Shown here in pieces: positions 27,422 through 37,051 of a stretch of DNA of 64,000 nt. Numbering within the stretch: position 1 is the first letter of the stretch; each line of letters begins with the position of its first letter. The notes below the pieces were generated by a model. It was given only the letters and a program-made list of their open reading frames with translations. It was not told the DNA's origin and ran no database searches. Origin of the DNA: Streptomyces sp. SID8374. Lineage in GTDB: Bacteria > Actinomycetota > Actinomycetes > Streptomycetales > Streptomycetaceae. Position numbers and translations under genes: made by a program. The stretch lies in assembly GCF_009865135.1 (NCBI RefSeq), contig NZ_WWGH01000001.1, positions 4,712,001 through 4,776,000 of the forward strand, in the 5' to 3' direction.

Positions 27422-27992
27422 CGTGGTGCGGTCCGGTCTGACGGCACTCCTGTCGGCCGAAATCGGCATCGAGGTGGCCGGCCAGGCGGCGGACGGTCCC
27501 GCCGCGATCACCGAGGCGGAGCGGCTGCGTCCGGACGTGGCGCTCCTCGACATCGACCTGCCCGGCCTGGACGGGATAGCCGTGGCCGACCAGCTCGTAC
27601 GGGCCCTGCCCTCCTGCCGTACGGTGATGCTCACCGCACTCGACCGGCCCGGCCATCTGCGCCGGGCGCTGGACGCCGGGGCCGCCGGATACCTGCTGAA
27701 GAGCACGCCCCCCGCGCAGATCGCCGACGCCGTCCGGCGGATCGCCGCGGGCGGCCGGGTCATCGACGCCCGGATGCGCGGGGAGGAGCGGTCGGGGCCG
27801 AGTCCGCTCACCGACAAGGAGGCGGAGGCCCTGCGGCTCGCCGCCGAGGGGGCGCACTCCCGGGAGATCGCCGCCGACCTGTTCCTCAGCGTGGGCACCG
27901 TACGCAACCGGCTCTCCTCGGCGGTCGGCAAGCTCCACGCCCGCACGCTGGTCGACGCCGTGCGGATCGCCACGCAGCACGGGTGGCTGTAG
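27390..27992 (+). CDS. Response regulator, NarL/FixJ family
   Basis: A 200-residue transcription factor. The receiver domain has the acidic pair Asp8/Asp9 (LVVDDHD), phospho-acceptor Asp54 (ALLDIDLPG), switch Thr82 (VMLTAL) and Lys104 (GYLLKST). The C-terminal LuxR-type helix-turn-helix reads LTDKEAEALRLAAEGAHSRE, then FLSVGTVRNRLSSAVGKL. The GTG at 27390 gives MIRVLVVDDH; the Shine-Dalgarno is weak, consistent with coupling to the overlapping small ORF. The likely partner is the sensor kinase at 19245-20414, which is class-matched but transcribed divergently across the Rhs insertion. Confidence 0.92.
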   Translation: MIRVLVVDDHDVVRSGLTALLSAEIGIEVAGQAADGPAAITEAERLRPDVALLDIDLPGLDGIAVADQLVRALPSCRTVMLTALDRPGHLRRALDAGAAGYLLKSTPPAQIADAVRRIAAGGRVIDARMRGEERSGPSPLTDKEAEALRLAAEGAHSREIAADLFLSVGTVRNRLSSAVGKLHARTLVDAVRIATQHGWL

Positions 27993-28011
27993 CTCCCGGC
28001 CCCACATGGAG

Positions 28012-28058
28012 GTAGGGCCCCGGTACCTCAGGGCGGCGAGGTAAGGGGGCCCTACGTT
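28012..28058 (+). terminator. Terminator after response regulator
   Basis: GTAGGGCCCC (28012-28021) pairs with GGGGCCCTAC (28046-28055), and TACCTC/GAGGTA pairs inside; followed by GTTTC. It lies between convergent genes. Confidence 0.75.
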
Positions 28059-28112
28059 TCAGAGGGACGGCGGGTCGGTCAGGTGCCCGCCGCCCCAGGG
28101 GGTGACGGCAGG

Positions 28113-28838
28113 TCAGACGCCCGCGATGGACTGGATCCAGGAGCGGTACGCGGTGACGTTCGTGTACGCCGTCGTGGTCTGCCGGTCGCTGGTGGAGGCC
28201 ACGCCGACCTGGATGCCGTTGGCCGTCATCGGGCCGCCGGAGTCGCCGCCGGCGGTGATGCCGTTGCCGCGGCGGGCGCAGATCGCCGAGCCGCCGTACG
28301 CGTCACCGCAGCCGCCGGTCACCGTCACGTTGGCGACCTTCAGGTAGCGGGACTGGCAGTTGGCCTCCGAGCCGCACTGCGAGGTGGCGCCCCAGCCCCA
28401 GACCTGGACGCTCTGGCCGACGCTCACCGAGCCGGGGTTGCCGAGGCGGGAGTAGGTCGTCTGCACGGAGCGGTCCAGGCGGACCAGCGCCAGGTCCGAG
28501 CTGTGGGTGTAGGTCTGGGTGCCGTTGGCGACCACGCCGCCGCTGTGCTGGTCGAGGCTGCCGATGCGGAACGACAGGCCGCCGCCGGTGACGCAGTGCT
28601 TGGCGGTGAGGATCCAGGTCGGCGCGATGATCGTCGCCGAACAGGTCTCTCTGCCCTGCGAGAAGAGCCGTGCGGCCCACGGGGCGTTGGACGCCTGGCC
28701 GCCGCCGATGATCTGCGTGGTCGGGGGCGGGGCGTCCTGGAGCGGGGGCTGGGGGGCGGCGGTGGCGGCGGGGCTGAGAAGAGCGAGGACGGTGGCCGCG
28801 GCGGCGAGGGCAGCGGGAACTAGCCTTGCTATTCGCAT
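28113..28838 (-). CDS. Secreted trypsin-like serine protease (family S1)
   Basis: A 241-residue exported endopeptidase. The signal peptide MRIARLVPAALAAAATVLAL ends near ATAAP; a short propeptide leads to IIGGGQASNAPWAA, the usual trypsin activation site. The triad is visible: His in TAKHCVTGG, Asp in SSDLALVRLD, Ser in GDSGGPM. Cysteines are placed for three disulfides. The residue six before the catalytic Ser region (NGITAGGDSGGP) is not the Asp of true trypsin, so specificity may differ. The ATG at 28838 follows TGAGGAACC. It is monocistronic; its 190-base upstream gap shows no gene. Confidence 0.93.
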   Translation of the reverse strand: MRIARLVPAALAAAATVLALLSPAATAAPQPPLQDAPPPTTQIIGGGQASNAPWAARLFSQGRETCSATIIAPTWILTAKHCVTGGGLSFRIGSLDQHSGGVVANGTQTYTHSSDLALVRLDRSVQTTYSRLGNPGSVSVGQSVQVWGWGATSQCGSEANCQSRYLKVANVTVTGGCGDAYGGSAICARRGNGITAGGDSGGPMTANGIQVGVASTSDRQTTTAYTNVTAYRSWIQSIAGV

Positions 28839-29030
28839 GGTTCCTCATTTCGGGGAGCACGCTGAGGGGCGTGTTTGTGGGGGTTGACGGCCCCAGAGTG
28901 TCGAAGAACCCATCCGCCGGGTACTAACGCTTTCCCATAACGCCGCGTTATGGGGTGGCGAACCCTAGGTAGCGCCACGGAGGCGTCGAGAACCCCCAGG
29001 TGTGGCCACCGGGTGCCGGATCCGGCACCT

Positions 29031-31103
29031 CTATGCGGCGCCCCCGGGACGCCAGATCCACGGCGCCGCGTCCGGCCCGAACCCCACGACGGTGGGTGCC
29101 CCGTCCGCCCCGAGGTGGAGCGCGGCCCCGTCCAGGGCGACGGGCCCCCGTGAGCGTACGGCGCTGGATTCGGCGGTACGCAGGTGGAGCGCGCCCGCCG
29201 CGGTGCGGCCGAGGAGGACCGGGCCACCGGGTGCGGGTGCCGCGGCCACCGCACCGTAGCCCTCGAAGCGGGGGGCCGGGGTATCCGCGCCGGTCACGGC
29301 GGTGAGCGCGGCGCGGGCCGCGGCCCGGTAGTAGAGGTCGACCGATCCGTCCGGCGCGGGCACGGCGGCCGGGGCGTGGGAGGGGACCGGGGCATCGGTG
29401 AGCCGGGCGCGGGCGGTGACCTCACCACCCGGGGCGTCCTGGGCCCAGTGGTGCACGGCGCGGTGCCCGGCGGCGTACACATGGACCCGCCCCGCCGTGT
29501 CCACGACCGCGTTCAGCCCGTCTTGCACCTCGCCGCCGCCCAGGTCACGCCAGCCGCTCCAACGCCCGGTGTCCGCGTCGCGCACCCGGGTGCTCAGCCC
29601 CTTCTCCGCGTTCCGTACGAAGAGGTGGACGCGGCCGTCCGGTGCGGCGACGGCGACCGGCACGCCGATGCGGCGCCCGTGGTCCCGGCCGGTGGCGGGG
29701 TTGCCGAGCCCCCGCCAGGCGCGGAAGGGGCCGTCCGGCGAGCGCTGCTCCAGCACCACGATCTCGCGCTCGTTGTCCGAGCCGTGCCCGCCGAGCGCCG
29801 CGAACCGCAGCCCGAACAGCAGCCGCCGCCCGTCCGCCGTCACCGCCGAGCCGAGCACCGGCGCGAGCGGCCCGCCGCCCAGGTCGTCCGGCGCGTCCCA
29901 GACCCCGCTGCCGGGTGCGCTCTCCCGCCACCGCACGGCGCGCAGCCCCAGCACCCCGTACGCGGTGAGCCGGCCGTCCGCCCCGGAGGCGAGGGCGGGG
30001 CGGGGGCCCGGGTAGCGGTGGTGGGTGGAGCGGACCCAGCCCTTGGGGTTGGCCAGGGGCCGGTCGCCGCCCACGTTGTAGTCGCCGCAGCCGGACGGGT
30101 TGCCGCACTCCCAGTCGGGTGAGCCGCCGTACGGGACGAGGTGGGCGGCCTTCCGCTCCAGCACCTCCGGCGGCAGGTTCTTGGGCCAGTGCCGGTTGTA
30201 GTAGCCCCGGAACGAGGTGACCGTGAACCCGGGCACGGGCTCCTTGGCGGCCGTCGCCCGCGCCACCCAGCGGATCAGCGCCGCCCAGGCGAAGCAGCCG
30301 GCCGCGGTGTGGTCGGCGTGGTCGGAGTACCCGCGCTGCTCGCTGTCCCGGCGCCGCTGGGCCTCGGAGCTGAACTGGAGGTCCGGGTCGGGGTCCAGGG
30401 TGTGCACGAGGGTGGGCCGGTACTGCTCCAGCAGCCCCACGAGGACGTCGACCAGACCGTCGTACGTATACGAACCGGCCCTGTCCAGCGGGGAGTTGTC
30501 GGCGACGACGGTACGCAGCACGAGGCGCCGGTCCTGCCAGAGGCTGGGGAGCCCGAGCCGCCCCCGGCCGGTGTGCATCGCGGTGTTGAGGAAGACCAGC
30601 TCCACCCGGCGCACCCCGTTCACCAGGACGTTCACCTCGGCGCGGTGGCCGCCGTGCAGGGGGAGCACCGACTTCTCCCAGGGCGTGAAGCGGTCGAGGC
30701 CGAGGAGCTCGGCGTACGCCTGGCGCAAACCCTGGTGGCGGGAGGAGGAGTACGCGGCCCGGTCCGGGGCCGGGTGGGGCGCCCCGGGGATCTTGTTGAC
30801 GCCGTCCGCCTCGCCCGCGGTCAGATACACGCAGACCAGCGGGGCCCCGGCGTCCAGGCACTGCCGGGTGTCCGGGTTCATGAAGTACAGGTCGTCGTCC
30901 GGGTGGGCCAGCAGCTGCATGATCTGCGCCCGCCGCGTGGACGCTATGGCCAGCCCGGGCGCCGGATCCGGCACCGGCTCCCGGCGCCTCGGAGCCGGTA
31001 CGGCACATCCGGCGAGCGCGGCGGTCGCGGTGGCCGTCAGGAGGAGCGTGCGCCGGGGCATCCGTATTCGGGACAGGACAGATCGATCCACCACGCCACG
31101 CAC
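29031..31103 (-). CDS. PIG-L/LmbE-family deacetylase lipoprotein with C-terminal propeller-like region
   Basis: A 690-residue exported protein. The N terminus has a twin-Arg-like PRRTLLLTATATAALAGC with a lipobox Cys, so it is lipid-anchored or Tat/Sec exported. The PIG-L domain (about residues 58-290) has the zinc motif AHPDDDLYFMNP and a later YSDHADHTAAG His motif; this family removes N-acetyl groups from sugars. The rest (about 330-690) is a repeat series of VHLFVRNAEKG / VHVYAAGHRAVHHW-type blades like a sialidase/PLL beta-propeller, which may bind glycans. The GTG at 31103 has GGGAG upstream; MPRRTLL at 31061 is the alternative. Substrate unknown. Confidence 0.85.
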   Translation of the reverse strand: MRGVVDRSVLSRIRMPRRTLLLTATATAALAGCAVPAPRRREPVPDPAPGLAIASTRRAQIMQLLAHPDDDLYFMNPDTRQCLDAGAPLVCVYLTAGEADGVNKIPGAPHPAPDRAAYSSSRHQGLRQAYAELLGLDRFTPWEKSVLPLHGGHRAEVNVLVNGVRRVELVFLNTAMHTGRGRLGLPSLWQDRRLVLRTVVADNSPLDRAGSYTYDGLVDVLVGLLEQYRPTLVHTLDPDPDLQFSSEAQRRRDSEQRGYSDHADHTAAGCFAWAALIRWVARATAAKEPVPGFTVTSFRGYYNRHWPKNLPPEVLERKAAHLVPYGGSPDWECGNPSGCGDYNVGGDRPLANPKGWVRSTHHRYPGPRPALASGADGRLTAYGVLGLRAVRWRESAPGSGVWDAPDDLGGGPLAPVLGSAVTADGRRLLFGLRFAALGGHGSDNEREIVVLEQRSPDGPFRAWRGLGNPATGRDHGRRIGVPVAVAAPDGRVHLFVRNAEKGLSTRVRDADTGRWSGWRDLGGGEVQDGLNAVVDTAGRVHVYAAGHRAVHHWAQDAPGGEVTARARLTDAPVPSHAPAAVPAPDGSVDLYYRAAARAALTAVTGADTPAPRFEGYGAVAAAPAPGGPVLLGRTAAGALHLRTAESSAVRSRGPVALDGAALHLGADGAPTVVGFGPDAAPWIWRPGGAA

Positions 31104-31326
31104 CCCGTCCGCTCCCGCTTCCCCCGCAGCGGGCGAACGGTCGCCCTGTCCTGCGTACTCCTGGCTCTTCCCGCAGGTCAGCGGCTGGTCGACCGTGCCT
31201 GCGGGGGGATAGACGGGGAGCGCGGCACGGAGGTTGCCCGGTCAGGGCGTGGGGTTGCGCACCGGGGCCGTGGACCGGGCCGTCCCGCTTCGGCGCGACA
31301 CCGTGCCGCCGGATGCGCGCCCGCGT

Positions 31327-31354
31327 TTGAGCACTCGCTCGCTCGGGGTAGGAT
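31327..31354 (+). promoter_or_regulatory. HrdB-type promoter for the S10 operon
   Basis: TTGAGC (31327-31332), 16 bases, TAGGAT (31349-31354). The 610-base gap 31104-31713 contains this promoter and the leader element at 31627-31651. I see no gene in it. The implied leader is about 350 bases, long enough for r-protein feedback control. Confidence 0.55.
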
Positions 31355-31626
31355 TCCCGACTCGATTGGCCAGGCCCGCGCCCCGTATGGCACACTGACC
31401 AGGTTGCTCGGTTGAGTGTCAATGCTGCGCGCCTCCCGCCGGGAGGACCGGAAGCGAGTCCCACAGTACTCGTCGGCCCTGTATGGGCCGGACGTACGGG
31501 AATCTTCCGGGAAGCAATGCAGGGCGCCGGCCAGGCACCCGGTGGGTGTTCCGCCCCCGGTTCCGCGGTTCAGGGCCGCACCCCCTTGGTTGGGATTTCC
31601 TTCGGGAGATTTTCGTAGAGGGGATG

Positions 31627-31651
31627 CGACACGCCCGACCGCGTGGGTCGG
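31627..31651 (+). promoter_or_regulatory. rpsJ leader hairpin element (copy 2 of 2)
   Basis: CGACACG at 31627 runs into CCCGACCGCGTGGGTCGG, identical to the rpsL leader element at 14676-14700 except for one base. It ends 62 bases before the rpsJ start. A second hairpin-prone stretch (GGGGGAGTCC ... CCCCCGGG) follows. Confidence 0.6.
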
Positions 31652-31713
31652 AGGGGGAGTCCAGAGAACCCCCGGGTTCCAGAGCGTTACGAGAGACAGG
31701 ACTACTAGTAGCC

Positions 31714-32022
31714 ATGGCGGGACAGAAGATCCGCATCCGGCTCAAGGCCTACGACCACGAGGTCATCGACTCCTCGGCGAAGAAGATCGTCGAGACGGTG
31801 ACCCGCACTGGTGCGTCGGTCGCGGGCCCGGTGCCGCTGCCCACTGAGAAGAACGTGTACTGCGTCATCAAGTCGCCGCACAAGTACAAGGACTCTCGCG
31901 AGCACTTCGAGATGCGCACGCACAAGCGCCTCATCGACATCCTCGACCCCACGCCGAAGACGGTTGACTCGCTGATGCGCCTCGACCTCCCGGCGGGCGT
32001 CGACATCGAGATCAAGCTCTGA
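31714..32022 (+). CDS. rpsJ: 30S ribosomal protein S10
   Basis: Head protein of the 30S subunit that also pairs with NusB in antitermination and links NusG to the ribosome. The 102 residues contain [39 protein letters not shown] and the C-terminal [16 protein letters not shown]. The ATG at 31714 (MAGQKIR) is chosen from family N terminus; the upstream open frame is leader sequence. First gene of the S10 operon; 14 bases separate it from rplC. Confidence 0.99.
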
Positions 32023-32036
32023 GGGGACGGGCCGAG

Positions 32037-32681
32037 ATGAGCAAGAACATCAAGGGCGTCCTGGGCGAGAAGCTCGGCATGACCCAGGTCTGGGACGAGA
32101 ACAACCGGGTTGTCCCGGTGACCGTCGTCAAGGCCGGGCCGTGCGTCGTGACGCAGGTTCGCACCAACGACAGCGACGGCTACGAAGCGGTCCAGATCGC
32201 CTTCGGCGAGATCGACCCGCGCAAGGTGAACAAGCCCCTCAAGGGTCACTTCGCCAAGGCCGACGTCACCCCGCGCCGCCACCTGGTGGAGCTCCGCACC
32301 CCTGACGCCAGCGAGTACACGCTGGGCCAGGAGGTCACTGCCGAGGTGTTCGAGTCCGGCGTCAAGGTCGACGTCACGGGCAAGAGCAAGGGCAAGGGCT
32401 TCGCCGGTGTCATGAAGCGTCACAACTTCAAGGGCCTCGGCGCCGGGCACGGCACCCAGCGCAAGCACCGTTCCCCCGGTTCCATCGGTGGCTGCGCCAC
32501 CCCTGGGCGTGTCTTCAAGGGCATGCGCATGGCGGGCCGCATGGGTAACGAGCGCGTCACCACCCAGAACCTGACCATCCACGCGGTTGACGCGGAGAAG
32601 GGTCTGCTCCTCATCAAGGGCGCGGTCCCCGGTCCGAACGGCGGCCTCGTCCTGGTCCGTACCGCGGCCAAGGGGGCTTGA
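32037..32681 (+). CDS. rplC: 50S ribosomal protein L3
   Basis: Early-assembly 23S rRNA protein whose loop reaches the peptidyl-transferase centre. The 214 residues include [14 protein letters not shown]-like start ([12 protein letters not shown]), the loop [19 protein letters not shown] and [19 protein letters not shown]. The ATG is preceded by GAGGGGACGG. rplD follows after 4 bases. Confidence 0.99.
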
Positions 32682-32685
32682 GGTA

Positions 32686-33336
32686 ATGAGCACCATTGAC
32701 ATCCTTTCGCCGGCAGGCGACAAGGCCGGTACCGTCGACCTCCCCGCGGAGATCTTCGACGCCAAGACCAGCGTTCCGCTGATCCACCAGGTCGTTGTCG
32801 CTCAGCTGGCGGCTGCCCGTCAGGGCACGCACAAGACCAAGCGCCGCGGCGAAGTCCGCGGTGGTGGCAAGAAGCCTTACCGCCAGAAGGGCACCGGCCG
32901 CGCCCGTCAGGGTTCGACCCGCGCCCCGCAGTTCGCCGGTGGTGGCGTCGTCCACGGCCCGCAGCCGCGTGACTACTCGCAGCGGACCCCGAAGAAGATG
33001 AAGGCCGCCGCCCTGCGCGGTGCCCTCTCCGACCGGGCCCGTCACTCCCGTATCCACGTCGTCACCGGCGTGGTCGAGGGTGCCGCCTCCACGAAGGCCG
33101 CCAAGACGCTGCTCGGCAAGATCTCGGAGCGCCAGAACCTGCTCCTGGTCGTCGACCGCGCCGCCGAGGCCGCGTGGCTGTCCGCGCGCAACCTGCCCCA
33201 GGTGCACATCCTGGAGCCGGGCCAGCTCAACACGTACGACGTGATCGTCTCTGACGACGTGGTCTTCACCCAGGCCGCTTTCGAGTCCTTCGTGTCTGGC
33301 CCCCAGACCGCTGAGACCGAAGGGAGCGACGCCTGA
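32686..33336 (+). CDS. rplD: 50S ribosomal protein L4
   Basis: Lines the exit tunnel; in many bacteria it is the S10-operon repressor. The 216 residues show the tunnel loop [20 protein letters not shown] and [20 protein letters not shown]. The ATG at 32686 sits just after the rplC stop, with GAGG overlapping that stop. The stop overlaps the rplW start (TGATG). Confidence 0.99.
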   Translation: MSTIDILSPAGDKAGTVDLPAEIFDAKTSVPLIHQVVVAQLAAARQGTHKTKRRGEVRGGGKKPYRQKGTGRARQGSTRAPQFAGGGVVHGPQPRDYSQRTPKKMKAAALRGALSDRARHSRIHVVTGVVEGAASTKAAKTLLGKISERQNLLLVVDRAAEAAWLSARNLPQVHILEPGQLNTYDVIVSDDVVFTQAAFESFVSGPQTAETEGSDA

Positions 33337-33659
33337 TGAGCGAGGCGACCGTTACCAGCAAGACGTACTCGGACCCGCGTGACGTTCTCGTCAAGCCCGT
33401 GGTCTCCGAGAAGAGCTACGCGCTGCTCGACGAGAACAAGTACACGTTCATCGTCGCGCCGGGCTCCAACAAGACCCAGATCAAGCAGGCCGTGGAAGCG
33501 GTCTTCTCGGTCAAGGTCACCGGGGTCAACACGATCAACCGGCAGGGTAAGCGCAAGCGCACCAAGACCGGCTTCGGCAAGCGCTCCGACACGAAGCGCG
33601 CCATCGTGACCCTCGCCGAGGGCGACCGTATCGACATCTTCGGCGGCCCGACCTCCTGA
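33336..33659 (+). CDS. rplW: 50S ribosomal protein L23
   Basis: Exit-tunnel rim protein and docking site for SRP and trigger factor. The 107 residues contain [39 protein letters not shown] and the C-terminal DRIDIFGG. The start overlaps the rplD stop by one base. Confidence 0.98.
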   Translation: MSEATVTSKTYSDPRDVLVKPVVSEKSYALLDENKYTFIVAPGSNKTQIKQAVEAVFSVKVTGVNTINRQGKRKRTKTGFGKRSDTKRAIVTLAEGDRIDIFGGPTS

Positions 33660-33709
33660 CGGAGGTCGAGACGTCCAGGATCCGGAATTCTTCCGAGGAC
33701 TGAGAGATA

Positions 33710-34546
33710 ATGGGTATCCGCAAGTACAAGCCGACGACCCCGGGCCGTCGTGGCTCCAGCGTCGCCGACTTTGTCGAGATCACGCGGTCCACGCCGGAGA
33801 AGTCGCTGGTCCGCCCTCTGCACAGCAAGGGCGGCCGTAACAACGCCGGTCGTGTGACCGTTCGCCACCAGGGCGGTGGCCACAAGCGCGCCTACCGAGT
33901 GATCGACTTCCGTCGTCACGACAAGGACGGCGTGCCGGCCAAGGTCGCGCACATCGAGTACGACCCGAACCGCACCGCGCGCATCGCGCTGCTGCACTAC
34001 GCGGACGGCGAGAAGCGTTACATCGTCGCTCCCCGTGGCCTGTCGCAGGGTGACCGTGTCGAGAACGGTCCGACCGCCGACATCAAGCCCGGCAACAACC
34101 TGGCGCTGCGCAACATCCCGGTCGGTACGACCATCCACGCCATCGAGCTGCGGCCCGGCGGCGGCGCGAAGTTCGCCCGTTCCGCGGGTGCCTCCGTGCA
34201 GCTGCTGGCGAAGGAGGGCACCATGGCCCACCTTCGTATGCCGTCGGGTGAGATCCGCCTGGTCGACGCGCGCTGCCGCGCGACGATCGGTGAGGTCGGC
34301 AACGCCGAGCAGTCGAACATCAACTGGGGCAAGGCCGGCCGCATGCGCTGGAAGGGCGTCCGCCCGACCGTCCGCGGTGTCGCGATGAACCCGGTTGACC
34401 ACCCGCACGGTGGTGGTGAAGGCAAGACCTCCGGTGGTCGTCACCCGGTCTCGCCGTGGGGTCAGAAGGAGGGTCGTACTCGTTCTCCCAAGAAGGCGAG
34501 CAACAAGTACATCGTCCGCCGCCGCAAGACGAACAAGAAGCGCTAG
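33710..34546 (+). CDS. rplB: 50S ribosomal protein L2
   Basis: Highly conserved protein near the peptidyl-transferase centre, needed for subunit association. The 278 residues include [35 protein letters not shown] and [20 protein letters not shown], which carries the conserved histidine loop. The ATG follows GAGAGATA, 50 bases after rplW. Confidence 0.99.
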   Translation: MGIRKYKPTTPGRRGSSVADFVEITRSTPEKSLVRPLHSKGGRNNAGRVTVRHQGGGHKRAYRVIDFRRHDKDGVPAKVAHIEYDPNRTARIALLHYADGEKRYIVAPRGLSQGDRVENGPTADIKPGNNLALRNIPVGTTIHAIELRPGGGAKFARSAGASVQLLAKEGTMAHLRMPSGEIRLVDARCRATIGEVGNAEQSNINWGKAGRMRWKGVRPTVRGVAMNPVDHPHGGGEGKTSGGRHPVSPWGQKEGRTRSPKKASNKYIVRRRKTNKKR

Positions 34547-34558
34547 GAGCGGGTTTAG

Positions 34559-34840
34559 ATGCCGCGCAGTCTCAAGAAGGGGCCCTTCGTCGACGGCCAC
34601 CTCATCAAGAAGGTGGACGTACAGAACGAGGCAGGCACCAAGAACGTCATCAAGACCTGGTCCCGTCGCTCGATGATCGTCCCGGCCATGCTGGGTCACA
34701 CCATCGCGGTGCACAACGGCAAGATCCACGTCCCGGTGTTCGTCACCGAGTCGATGGTCGGCCACAAGCTCGGCGAGTTCTCGCCGACTCGCACCTTCCG
34801 CGGCCACGTCAAGGACGACCGGAAGTCGAAGCGCCGCTAG
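34559..34840 (+). CDS. rpsS: 30S ribosomal protein S19
   Basis: Head protein that contacts S13 and the A-site tRNA. The 93 residues [19 protein letters not shown] ... [18 protein letters not shown] are textbook S19. It starts 12 bases after rplB with GGAGCGGG as ribosome binding site. Confidence 0.99.
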   Translation: MPRSLKKGPFVDGHLIKKVDVQNEAGTKNVIKTWSRRSMIVPAMLGHTIAVHNGKIHVPVFVTESMVGHKLGEFSPTRTFRGHVKDDRKSKRR

Positions 34841-34882
34841 CGCGGGGTGGAAACGACTATGACTTACACCGAAGGGACAACC

Positions 34883-35230
34883 ATGGAAGCCAGGGCCCAG
34901 GCGCGGTACATCCGCGTCACGCCCATGAAGGCCCGCCGAGTGGTGGACCTCATCCGTGGCATGGATGCCACGGAGGCTCAGGCGGTCCTGCGTTTCGCCC
35001 CGCAGGCCGCGAGCGTGCCGGTTGGCAAGGTGCTGGACAGCGCCATCGCCAACGCTGCACACAACTACGACCACACCGACGCCTCTTCGCTGGTCATCAG
35101 CGAGGCGTACGTGGACGAGGGCCCGACCCTGAAGCGGTTCCGTCCGCGTGCTCAGGGCCGTGCCTACCGGATCCGTAAGCGGACCAGCCACATCACCGTG
35201 GTCGTCAGCAGCAAGGAAGGAACCCGGTAA
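34883..35230 (+). CDS. rplV: 50S ribosomal protein L22
   Basis: Its beta-hairpin lines the exit tunnel beside L4; mutations there give macrolide resistance. The 115 residues start [20 protein letters not shown] and end [17 protein letters not shown], with [16 protein letters not shown] as the hairpin tip. The ATG at 34883 follows GAAGGGA and matches the family start; in-frame starts at 34847 and 34859 would add 12 or 8 non-conserved residues. The stop overlaps the rpsC start. Confidence 0.97.
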   Translation: MEARAQARYIRVTPMKARRVVDLIRGMDATEAQAVLRFAPQAASVPVGKVLDSAIANAAHNYDHTDASSLVISEAYVDEGPTLKRFRPRAQGRAYRIRKRTSHITVVVSSKEGTR

Positions 35231-36069
35231 TGGGCCAGAAGGTAAACCCGCACGGGTTCCGGCTCGGCATCACCACGGACTTCAAGTCCCGCTGGTACGC
35301 CGACAAGCTGTACAAGGACTACGTCAAGGAAGACGTCGCCATTCGTCGCATGATGACGAAGGGCATGGAGCGGGCCGGCATCTCGAAGGTCGAGATCGAG
35401 CGCACCCGCGACCGCGTCCGCGTCGACATCCACACCGCCCGTCCGGGCATCGTCATCGGTCGCCGTGGCGCCGAGGCCGATCGCATCCGCGGCGAGCTGG
35501 AGAAGCTGACCGGCAAGCAGGTCCAGCTGAACATCCTCGAGGTCAAGAACCCCGAGGTGGACGCTCAGCTGGTGGCCCAGGCCGTCGCCGAGCAGCTCTC
35601 CTCCCGCGTCTCCTTCCGTCGGGCCATGCGCAAGAGCATGCAGTCCTCGATGAAGGCCGGCGCCAAGGGCATCAAGATCCAGTGCGGCGGCCGCCTCGGC
35701 GGCGCCGAGATGTCCCGCTCGGAGTTCTACCGCGAGGGCCGCGTGCCCCTGCACACCCTCCGTGCGAACGTCGACTACGGCTTCTTCGAGGCCAAGACGA
35801 CCTTCGGCCGCATCGGCGTGAAGGTCTGGATCTACAAGGGCGACGTCAAGAACATCGCCGAGGTTCGCGCCGAGAACGCCGCGGCCCGCGCCGGCAACCG
35901 TCCGGCTCGTGGCGGCACCGACCGCCCGGCCGGCCGTGGTGGCGGCCGTGGTGGCGAGCGTGGCGGTCGCGGCCGTAAGCCGCAGCAGTCGCCGGCAGCC
36001 GAGGCCCCCAAGGCCGACGCCCCCGCCGCCGCTGCTCCGGCTGCTGAGAGCACCGGAACGGAGGCCTGA
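35230..36069 (+). CDS. rpsC: 30S ribosomal protein S3
   Basis: Forms the mRNA entry channel with S4 and S5 and helps unwind mRNA. The 279 residues have the N-terminal KH domain ([20 protein letters not shown]) and the S3 C-terminal domain ([20 protein letters not shown]). From about residue 218 there is a low-complexity extension: an Arg/Gly-rich part ([17 protein letters not shown]) then an Ala/Pro/Glu tail. E. coli S3 is shorter (about 233). The start overlaps rplV (TAATG). Confidence 0.98.
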   Translation: MGQKVNPHGFRLGITTDFKSRWYADKLYKDYVKEDVAIRRMMTKGMERAGISKVEIERTRDRVRVDIHTARPGIVIGRRGAEADRIRGELEKLTGKQVQLNILEVKNPEVDAQLVAQAVAEQLSSRVSFRRAMRKSMQSSMKAGAKGIKIQCGGRLGGAEMSRSEFYREGRVPLHTLRANVDYGFFEAKTTFGRIGVKVWIYKGDVKNIAEVRAENAAARAGNRPARGGTDRPAGRGGGRGGERGGRGRKPQQSPAAEAPKADAPAAAAPAAESTGTEA

Positions 36070-36074
36070 CCGAA

Positions 36075-36494
36075 ATGCTGATCCCCCGTAGGGTCAAGCA
36101 CCGCAAGCAGCACCACCCGAAGCGCAGCGGTATGTCCAAGGGTGGCACGCAGGTTGCGTTCGGCGAGTACGGCATCCAGGCGCTGACCCCGGCGTACGTG
36201 ACGAACCGTCAGATCGAGTCCGCTCGTATCGCGATGACCCGTCACATCAAGCGTGGCGGCAAGGTCTGGATCAACATCTACCCGGACCGTCCCCTGACGA
36301 AGAAGCCTGCCGAGACCCGCATGGGTTCCGGTAAGGGTTCTCCCGAGTGGTGGATCGCGAACGTCAAGCCGGGTCGGGTGATGTTCGAGCTGTCCTACCC
36401 GAACGAGAAGATTGCTCGTGAGGCGCTCACCCGCGCTGCTCACAAGCTTCCGATGAAGTGCCGGATCGTTCGGCGCGAGGCAGGTGAGTCGTGA
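36075..36494 (+). CDS. rplP: 50S ribosomal protein L16
   Basis: Binds near the A-site tRNA elbow and is required for late 50S assembly. The 139 residues include [39 protein letters not shown] and [20 protein letters not shown]. The start is 5 bases after rpsC. The stop overlaps the rpmC ATG. Confidence 0.99.
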   Translation: MLIPRRVKHRKQHHPKRSGMSKGGTQVAFGEYGIQALTPAYVTNRQIESARIAMTRHIKRGGKVWINIYPDRPLTKKPAETRMGSGKGSPEWWIANVKPGRVMFELSYPNEKIAREALTRAAHKLPMKCRIVRREAGES

Positions 36495-36718
36495 TGTCGG
36501 CCGGTACCAAGGCGTCCGAGCTGCGCGAGCTGGGCGACGAGGAGCTCCTCAACAAGCTCCGCGAAGCCAAGGAAGAGCTGTTCAACCTCCGCTTCCAGGC
36601 GGCGACGGGCCAGCTCGAGAACCACGGTCGGCTCAAGTCCGTCCGTAAGGACATCGCCCGGATCTACACCCTGATGCGCGAGCGCGAGCTGGGCATCGAG
36701 ACGGTGGAGAGCGTCTGA
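36494..36718 (+). CDS. rpmC: 50S ribosomal protein L29
   Basis: Small helical protein at the exit tunnel rim next to L23. The 74 residues carry [20 protein letters not shown] and [20 protein letters not shown]. The ATG at 36494 overlaps the rplP stop by one base; the GTG one codon earlier would only add one residue. The stop overlaps rpsQ (TGATG). Confidence 0.98.
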   Translation: MSAGTKASELRELGDEELLNKLREAKEELFNLRFQAATGQLENHGRLKSVRKDIARIYTLMRERELGIETVESV

Positions 36719-37005
36719 TGAGCGAGAAGACTGTGACTGAGACCAGCAAGACCGACCGCGGCTTCCGCAAGACCCGTGAGGGTCTGGTCGTCAGCGACAA
36801 GATGGACAAGACCGTCGTCGTCGCTGTCGAGGACCGCGTCAAGCACGCGCTGTACGGCAAGGTCATCCGCCGTACGAACAAGCTCAAGGCGCACGACGAG
36901 CAGAACTCTGCGGGCGTCGGCGACCGCGTCATCATCATGGAGACGCGTCCGCTGTCGGCCTCGAAGCGCTGGCGCATCGTCGAGATCCTCGAGAAGGCCA
37001 AGTAA
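36718..37005 (+). CDS. rpsQ: 30S ribosomal protein S17
   Basis: Primary 16S rRNA-binding protein with an OB fold. The 95 residues have a short variable N terminus, then [39 protein letters not shown] and [19 protein letters not shown]. The start overlaps rpmC. Last gene of the S10 operon, followed by two hairpins. Confidence 0.98.
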   Translation: MSEKTVTETSKTDRGFRKTREGLVVSDKMDKTVVVAVEDRVKHALYGKVIRRTNKLKAHDEQNSAGVGDRVIIMETRPLSASKRWRIVEILEKAK

Positions 37006-37007
37006 TT

Positions 37008-37029
37008 CCTGAGGGGCATTCCCCTCAGG
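37008..37029 (+). terminator. Hairpin 1 after rpsQ
   Basis: CCTGAGGGG (37008-37016) pairs with CCCCTCAGG (37021-37029) around CATT. It marks the S10/spc boundary. Confidence 0.55.
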
Positions 37030-37051
37030 TCAGTTCCGCCAGGCTCGGTGA

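Noticed and set aside
19245-31103. Accessory interval as a transposon or phage island
   Set aside because: No transposase, integrase, inverted terminal repeats or target duplication found; only the Rhs pair looks accessory.
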